A stretch of DNA of 25,077 nt from JANWHF01 sp036276235 (lineage in GTDB: Bacteria > Planctomycetota > Phycisphaerae > Tepidisphaerales > Tepidisphaeraceae). The notes beneath the pieces were generated by a model, which saw nothing but the letters and a program-made list of their open reading frames with translations, did no database searches and was not told the origin of the DNA. The translations under genes were made by a program, and so were the position numbers. Where the stretch lies: NCBI GenBank assembly GCA_036276235.1, contig DATBDZ010000018.1, positions 1 to 25,077 of the forward strand, read 5' to 3'. Shown here one piece after another: positions 20,863-25,077 of the stretch. Each line of letters starts with the position of its first letter. Position 1 is the stretch's first letter.

Positions 20863-23811
20863 TTGCCCACCCCCGGCGAGCACAAGACCGTCCAATCCCG
20901 AATCCTCGCGTACGCGCAGGAGATCGGCTGGACGTACGTGCCGCGGGGCGAGGCCCAGAAGCGGCGCGGGTTTGATCATTCCAAAGAGACAGCGTCAGAG
21001 CAGGCGGCGAATGCGTCGCCGTACTTCGACGACTTGCTTGACACGCAAGTGAGAAAGTTCAACCCGAAGTACGCCGAGGGGCCGGGGGCGCTGGTCGGCG
21101 ACTGGCGCCATTTGCACGCGACCATCGCCGGCAATCGCGAATTTCTTGCTTACCTGCGCAACGGCAAAACTTTCTATGACAAGGAAGCTGGCCGCGAGTT
21201 GAATCTTGTCGTCATCGACTACGAGAAGCCGGATAAGAACGTCTTTGAGGTGACCGAGGAGTTTTATTGCCACAACGGCAAGCACGGCACCCGCGAAGAC
21301 GTGGTGTTCCTCATCAACGGAATTCCGGTGCTGGTGATTGAGTGCAAGAACGCCACCAAGGATGAGGCGATCGCGCTGGGCGTCGATCAGGTGCGGCGAT
21401 ATCACACCGAGACACCGGAGATGTTTGTTCCGCAGATGGTTTTCACGGCAACCGAGGCGATCGGATTTTCCTACGGCGTCACCTGGAACCTGATCCGGCG
21501 AAACATCTTCAACTGGAAAAACGAGCAGAAAGGAAATTTGGAGGCGAAGGTCAAAAGCTTTTGCAGCCGCGAGCATGTGCTGGCGCTGCTGAAGGATTAC
21601 ATCCTGTTTGCGGAGAAGGATGAAGAACTGCAAAAATTCATTCTTCGCCAACACCAGACGACGGCGGTCCAGCGCGTGATGGACCGCTGCCTCACGACTG
21701 AACTGAAGCCGGAAAGGCGGCGCGGGCTCGTGTGGCACACGCAAGGCAGTGGCAAGACCTTTACGATGATCAAGGCCGCCGAGCTGCTGTTCAGGGCGGC
21801 CGAAGCGGACAAACCGACCGTGCTGGTGCTGATCGACCGCAACGAATTGGAAGACCAGATGCTGCGCAATCTGGCGATGCTGGGGATCGGCAACATCCAA
21901 CACGCCCATAGCATCGCGGCGCTGAACAAGCTGCTGAAGGATGACTATCGCGGCATCGTCGTCTCGACGATCCACAAGTTTGCGGGGATGCCCGCAAACC
22001 TCAATACGCGGCCAAACATTTTCGTGCTGATCGACGAAGCCCACCGCACGACCGGCGGAGACCTGGGCAACTACCTGATGGCGGGCGTGCCCAGCGCCGT
22101 GTTCGTCGGATTCACCGGGACACCGGTGGACAAAACGGTGTACGGCAAGGGGACGTTCAAGACCTTTGGCACCGCCGACCCGGATGGATACACGCACAAA
22201 TACTCGATCCGCGAGAGCATCGAAGACGGCACGACGCTGCCGCTCTACTACAACCTGGCGCCCAACGAAATGCTCGCCAGCCCGGAATTGATGGAGAAGG
22301 AATTTTGGTCGGTTGCCGAGACGCAAGGCGTTACCGATATTGAAGAGCTGAACAAGATCCTCGATCGCGCGGTGAATCTAAAAAACTTCCTCAAGGGCGA
22401 TGAGCGCGTGGATAAAATCGCCCGCTTCGTGGCCGAGCATTACACCAAGAACGTCGAGCCGCTGGGATACAAGGCATTTCTGGTGGGCTTGGATCGGCCG
22501 GCGTGTGCCAAATACAAGAAGGCGATGGACAAATATCTGCCGCCGCAATATTCCGAAGTCGTCTATACGGGGACCAACAGCGACACCAAGGAGCTGAAAG
22601 AGTTCCACATTGACGAGAAAAAGGAGAAGCAGGTCCGCAAGGATTTCGCCAAGGCGGGGAAGCTCCCGAAGATTCTAATCGTCACCGAGAAGCTGCTGAC
22701 CGGCTACGACGCGCCGGTGCTCTACGCGATGTATCTCGATAAGCCGATGCGCGACCATACTCTCTTGCAGGCGATCGCGCGGGTGAACCGGCCATACGAG
22801 GTGGACGAGGGAGATAGAAAGGAAACGCGCAAGCCGCACGGGTTTGTTCTCGATTTTGTCGGCATCTTCGACAAACTGGAAAAGGCGCTGGCGTTCGACA
22901 GCGACGAGATCAACGCGATCGTCAAGGACCTGGGGCTGCTGAAGGTGCTGTTCAAGAACAAGATGGAGCTCAAGGCCCCGCAGTATCTCAAGCTCGTTAC
23001 ACAGGGATTCAACGACAAGGACGTGGACGGCCTGATCGAGCATTTCAGGGACAAGGAACGCCGCAAGGAATTCTTCAAGGAGTACAAGGAACTGGAGATG
23101 CTCTACGAGATTATCTCCCCCGACGCATTCCTACGGCCGTTCATCGACAACTATACCTCACTGAGCGCGATGTATGCGGTAGTGGCCAAGGCATACACCA
23201 AAACGGTGTACGTCGATAAGGCGTTTCAGCGGAAGACCAACGAGCTGGTGCAGAAACACGTCACGTTGAGCCCGATCGCAGCCGTGACTGACTTCATTGC
23301 GATCAACGAACAGACAATCGACCTGATTAAGCAAAAGCACGGCGGCGACGACACGAAGGTCATTAACCTAATCAAGAGCATTGAGAAGACGGCGGAAGAG
23401 GAATCGGGCGACCCGTTTCTGGTCGCGATGGCCGACCGCGCCAAGGCGATTCAGGACAGCTACGAGGACCGCCAGACCTCCACGCAGGAAGCGATGGACG
23501 AACTGCTGGCGGAGATTAAGCGGAACGAACAGCGCAAACGCGAGCAGGCGGAAAAGGGTTATGACTCGCTGCGTTACTTCGTTTTCACCTCGCTGCAGGA
23601 AGCGGGAATCAACAACGGCGACAGCGTGAGCGCGAAGGTGGCCAGGGCGTTTGTGGATCATCCGAATTGGCAGGAGAGCGAGGCGGACCTGCGCGAACTG
23701 CGCAAGGCGGTCACATTTGCCGTCTATGCGGAGATGGACGATCTGGACAAAGTGGCGGCGATTGTTGAAAAGCTACTGGCCAAGCTGGTCATTGGGACGG
23801 GTGGTCGATGA
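20863..23811 (+). CDS. hsdR: Type I restriction endonuclease subunit R (nuclease-helicase)
   Basis: HsdR is the ATP-dependent translocase and nuclease of the type I enzyme, and cuts unmethylated foreign DNA. The protein has 982 residues. The N-terminal PD-(D/E)XK nuclease is at about 110-180, with Asp146 (EDVVFLINGIPVL) and Glu160-x-Lys162 (IECKNA). The SF2 helicase motor follows: Walker A TQGSGKT at 293-299, DEAH 391-394 (LIDEAHRT) and FTGTP 417-421. Motif VI region is QAIARVNRPY at about residue 640. The C-terminal half is helical (HsdR_C-like), rich in Glu and Lys. I chose TTG 20863, 4 nt after the antitoxin stop; a GTG at 20797 would overlap the antitoxin by about 60 nt and is less likely. 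The metallopeptidase start overlaps its stop in ATGA. Confidence 0.96.
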   Translation: MPTPGEHKTVQSRILAYAQEIGWTYVPRGEAQKRRGFDHSKETASEQAANASPYFDDLLDTQVRKFNPKYAEGPGALVGDWRHLHATIAGNREFLAYLRNGKTFYDKEAGRELNLVVIDYEKPDKNVFEVTEEFYCHNGKHGTREDVVFLINGIPVLVIECKNATKDEAIALGVDQVRRYHTETPEMFVPQMVFTATEAIGFSYGVTWNLIRRNIFNWKNEQKGNLEAKVKSFCSREHVLALLKDYILFAEKDEELQKFILRQHQTTAVQRVMDRCLTTELKPERRRGLVWHTQGSGKTFTMIKAAELLFRAAEADKPTVLVLIDRNELEDQMLRNLAMLGIGNIQHAHSIAALNKLLKDDYRGIVVSTIHKFAGMPANLNTRPNIFVLIDEAHRTTGGDLGNYLMAGVPSAVFVGFTGTPVDKTVYGKGTFKTFGTADPDGYTHKYSIRESIEDGTTLPLYYNLAPNEMLASPELMEKEFWSVAETQGVTDIEELNKILDRAVNLKNFLKGDERVDKIARFVAEHYTKNVEPLGYKAFLVGLDRPACAKYKKAMDKYLPPQYSEVVYTGTNSDTKELKEFHIDEKKEKQVRKDFAKAGKLPKILIVTEKLLTGYDAPVLYAMYLDKPMRDHTLLQAIARVNRPYEVDEGDRKETRKPHGFVLDFVGIFDKLEKALAFDSDEINAIVKDLGLLKVLFKNKMELKAPQYLKLVTQGFNDKDVDGLIEHFRDKERRKEFFKEYKELEMLYEIISPDAFLRPFIDNYTSLSAMYAVVAKAYTKTVYVDKAFQRKTNELVQKHVTLSPIAAVTDFIAINEQTIDLIKQKHGGDDTKVINLIKSIEKTAEEESGDPFLVAMADRAKAIQDSYEDRQTSTQEAMDELLAEIKRNEQRKREQAEKGYDSLRYFVFTSLQEAGINNGDSVSAKVARAFVDHPNWQESEADLRELRKAVTFAVYAEMDDLDKVAAIVEKLLAKLVIGTGGR

Positions 23812-24125
23812 GACGTTCGGCACCACGGGAAACGTTTGAGCAGCAAATACGCGACTGGGCGGCGCGACTGGAAGTCCACGTTCGATCAGTCGCGATCCGC
23901 AAGATGCGCCGCAAGTGGGCAAGCTGTTCGACCGCAGGACGCCTGACATTCGACGAGTCCTTGCTGCGCAAGTCGCGAGAATTGCAAGATTACGTGATCG
24001 TCCACGAGTTGCTGCACGTCAGCGTGCCGAACCACGGCAAGCTTTGGAAGAGTCTCATGCGGGCGCATCTTGGCGATTACGAAGCCCTCGAAACGCGGCT
24101 CAATCGACGCAAAGAAAGTCAGTGA
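23808..24125 (+). CDS. YgjP-like (DUF45/M48-type) zinc metallopeptidase
   Basis: A 105-residue zinc protease-type protein. The zinc motif is His66-Glu67-Leu-Leu-His70 in VIVHELLHVSVP, with a third ligand His76 in NHGKLWKSLM. An upstream KWASCSTAGRLTF segment is the counterpart of the RWGSCS motif in DUF45 proteins. It is shorter than full-length YgjP proteins (about 230 residues), as if only the catalytic core remains. Its ATG overlaps the hsdR TGA in ATGA, so translation is coupled and it belongs to the operon. Such genes are known next to hsdR, but their role in restriction is not settled. Family call firm, role unknown. Confidence 0.9.
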   Translation: MRRSAPRETFEQQIRDWAARLEVHVRSVAIRKMRRKWASCSTAGRLTFDESLLRKSRELQDYVIVHELLHVSVPNHGKLWKSLMRAHLGDYEALETRLNRRKESQ

Positions 24126-24387
24126 AGGCGCCTTTCGCGCGGAACGAGCGATCATCAACTGGTCGGCAAATAAGGCGAGCGAGGCAAGAGCGGCAGCCCC
24201 GAGCAGTGGAAGACCAACGGTCCGGGGCTTGGCCGAAAAAAAATTTTCGCACGCTGGCGATAGTTTCTGATCGCCCGCAACTCCTCGCCGCCACGACAGT
24301 TAACGTAACCCGAACAAGTTCCATTTTTCGCGCGGCAAAAATCTTTGGATTTTTGTTTTTGGATGTCAGGATTTCGAAGGAGGGCCG

Positions 24388-24456
24388 ATGCGCAAGTCAT
24401 TGTTTTGCAGTCGTTTACATGGCGCAAAATCGCAGGCCCCCGGTGCGCAGCGATAA
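24388..24456 (+). CDS. Possible 22-residue small protein or leader peptide
   Basis: An ATG at 24388 is preceded by AAGGAGGG (24377-24384), 3 nt upstream, one of the strongest ribosome-binding sites in the window. The frame runs 22 codons to TAA, giving MRKSLFCSRLHGAKSQAPG followed by AQR. It is basic, has no TM segment, and I know no family for it. It may be a leader peptide or chance; confidence is low. Confidence 0.3.
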   Translation: MRKSLFCSRLHGAKSQAPGAQR

Positions 24457-24636
24457 GTCAGGGCCGGGTCATTACTTAGGGAACAAAAAGCTGACAAAAT
24501 GCTAGTATAATAGAGGCGAGCGCTTTTCCGGACATGACCAAACAAATTATTTATTTTGAGGGCAATAATTTGATGGCTCGAGCGTTATAGATATTGGATC
24601 GTCGCTCTTTGACAACTGAATGAAGCAGGAGGAATT

Positions 24637-24739
24637 AACCGCAGATAAACGCGGATGAACGCAGATTGATCCAGCGCATCGAGTTATCCGCGTTCATCGG
24701 ACTTCGGCGAGCTCAGTCGAGTCGCGTTTATCTGCGGTT
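24637..24739. repeat. 103-bp inverted-repeat element (AACCGCAGATAAACGCG arms)
   Basis: The 17-nt outer arms 24637-24653 and 24723-24739 are perfect inverse complements. Inner blocks (GATGAACGCAGAT, and ATCCGCGTTCATC on the other side) extend the complementarity imperfectly. The right half holds an extra segment, CTTCGGCGAGCTCAGTCGAG, that interrupts the symmetry. This looks like a widespread non-autonomous repeat; no transposase is linked to it. Confidence 0.85.
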
Positions 24740-24839
24740 CATAAGTTCTTTTCGGGCGGATGCGATGAAACATGCAGCAGGGGTACATGAAACCAAATGA
24801 TTTAAAATTTGTTTCAAAACGTTTCATCAAGGAGTTCCA

Positions 24840-24901
24840 AGTTTCGAGTTTCGGGTTTCGGATTCTTAACCTGAAACTTGAAACCAGAAACCAGAAACTT
24901 C
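24840..24901. repeat. Inverted heptad repeats (GTTTCGG / GAAACCA type)
   Basis: GTTTC units at a 7-nt period (GTTTCGA, GTTTCGG, GTTTCGG) are followed after about 10 nt by GAAAC units at a similar period (CTGAAAC, TTGAAAC, CAGAAAC, CAGAAAC). The two blocks are complementary in phase and could fold into a long imperfect hairpin. Confidence 0.85.
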
Positions 24902-25016
24902 CTCCAATGCAACGTGCAACCTTCGCGGATGCAACGGATTGGTGCGAAATCCGGTTCTTCCGCACATTTGGTGATTCGGCTCGTGTCATCACGGCGGACT
25001 TGGCGAGTTGAATTTT

Positions 25017-25077
25017 TTACGGCGCTCGGGCATTCGCGCGGAGGCGTAGTAGGTCAATGTTGCCTCTGCCGTACATC
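25017..25077 (-). CDS. Possible C-terminal tail of a transposase (partial at window edge)
   Basis: The minus strand from the right edge reads MYGRGNIDLLRLRANARAP before a TAA at 25017-25019. The YGR.N.DLLR pattern resembles C-terminal ends of transposases I have seen in planctomycete genomes, but 19 residues are too few for a firm call. The rest lies beyond the window. Confidence 0.3.
   Translation of the reverse strand, partial: MYGRGNIDLLRLRANARAP

Larger units (their letters stand above)
24126..25016. other. Gene-poor region with repeats and a possible small ORF
   Basis: No long ORF here looks like a real gene. It contains a 22-codon ORF with a strong Shine-Dalgarno (24388-24456), a lone TATAAT (24506-24511), a GCTCTTTGACAAC motif (about 24603-24616), a 103-bp inverted-repeat element (24637-24739) and a heptad repeat (24840-24901). 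AT-rich patches (for example 24535-24575) break the general GC richness. Confidence 0.7.

Noticed and set aside
20995..22326. 443-codon minus-strand frame antisense to hsdR
   Set aside because: It covers the helicase motifs of hsdR in reverse and has no recognisable domain.
24195..24245. Hairpin followed by an A-run after the restriction operon
   Set aside because: The stem AGCCCCG/CGGGGCT has a large one-sided bulge and is followed by A-residues rather than a T-tract on the plus strand, so I do not call it a terminator.
24600..25077. rRNA operon start suggested by the boxA-like motif
   Set aside because: No 16S 5'-end sequence follows within the window and the region is filled with repeats.

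Overview
This GC-rich window looks like a planctomycete chromosome, most likely from the Phycisphaerae/Tepidisphaerales side of the phylum. The reasons are a DUF1549/DUF1553 cytochrome-type protein next to a twin-arginine DUF1501 protein and a PPC-domain protein, a secreted protein with a LEPR-like N-terminal motif (SLEQRMLF) and an SdrD-B-like domain, and many short structured intergenic repeats. This placement is inference from gene content; no rRNA or marker gene is present.

Layout. 1-407 (-) is the N-terminal part of a MalK/UgpC-type ABC ATPase cut by the window edge. 430-1647 (-) is a YhcG/DUF1016 PD-(D/E)XK nuclease carrying two in-frame palindromic insertions. 1762-2194 (+) is a decayed PIN-toxin remnant overlapping an intact RHH/HicB-like antitoxin gene. 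2437-3414 (-) is the LEPR/SdrD-like surface protein and 3510-4334 (-) a SAM methyltransferase. 4479-10037 (-) is the planctomycete-type three-gene cluster DUF1549/DUF1553 - DUF1501 - PPC; the last gene has an in-frame TAG. 10303-15908 (+) holds an unknown two-TM protein, an ankyrin plus beta-propeller protein, and a large secreted C45/phospholipase-B-like hydrolase. 15972-16229 (-) is a small unknown protein and 16483-17298 (+) a transglutaminase-like protein.

17435-24125 (+) is a compact defence operon: hsdM, hsdS, a RelE/ParE-like toxin, a Phd/YefM-like antitoxin, hsdR and a YgjP-like (DUF45/M48-type) metallopeptidase. Genes abut or overlap, so they are probably cotranscribed. A toxin-antitoxin pair therefore lies between the specificity and restriction subunits, and the operon ends in a small zinc protease.

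24126-25016 has no convincing long gene. It holds a possible 22-codon ORF with a strong Shine-Dalgarno, a 103-bp inverted-repeat element and heptad repeats. The last 61 bases may be the C-terminal tail of a minus-strand transposase.

The most unusual signal is a set of small hairpin families whose loop or apex is constant (RCT, TCC, GG-TACT-CC) while the stems differ and stay complementary. One family lies inside the DUF1016 coding sequence without breaking the frame.
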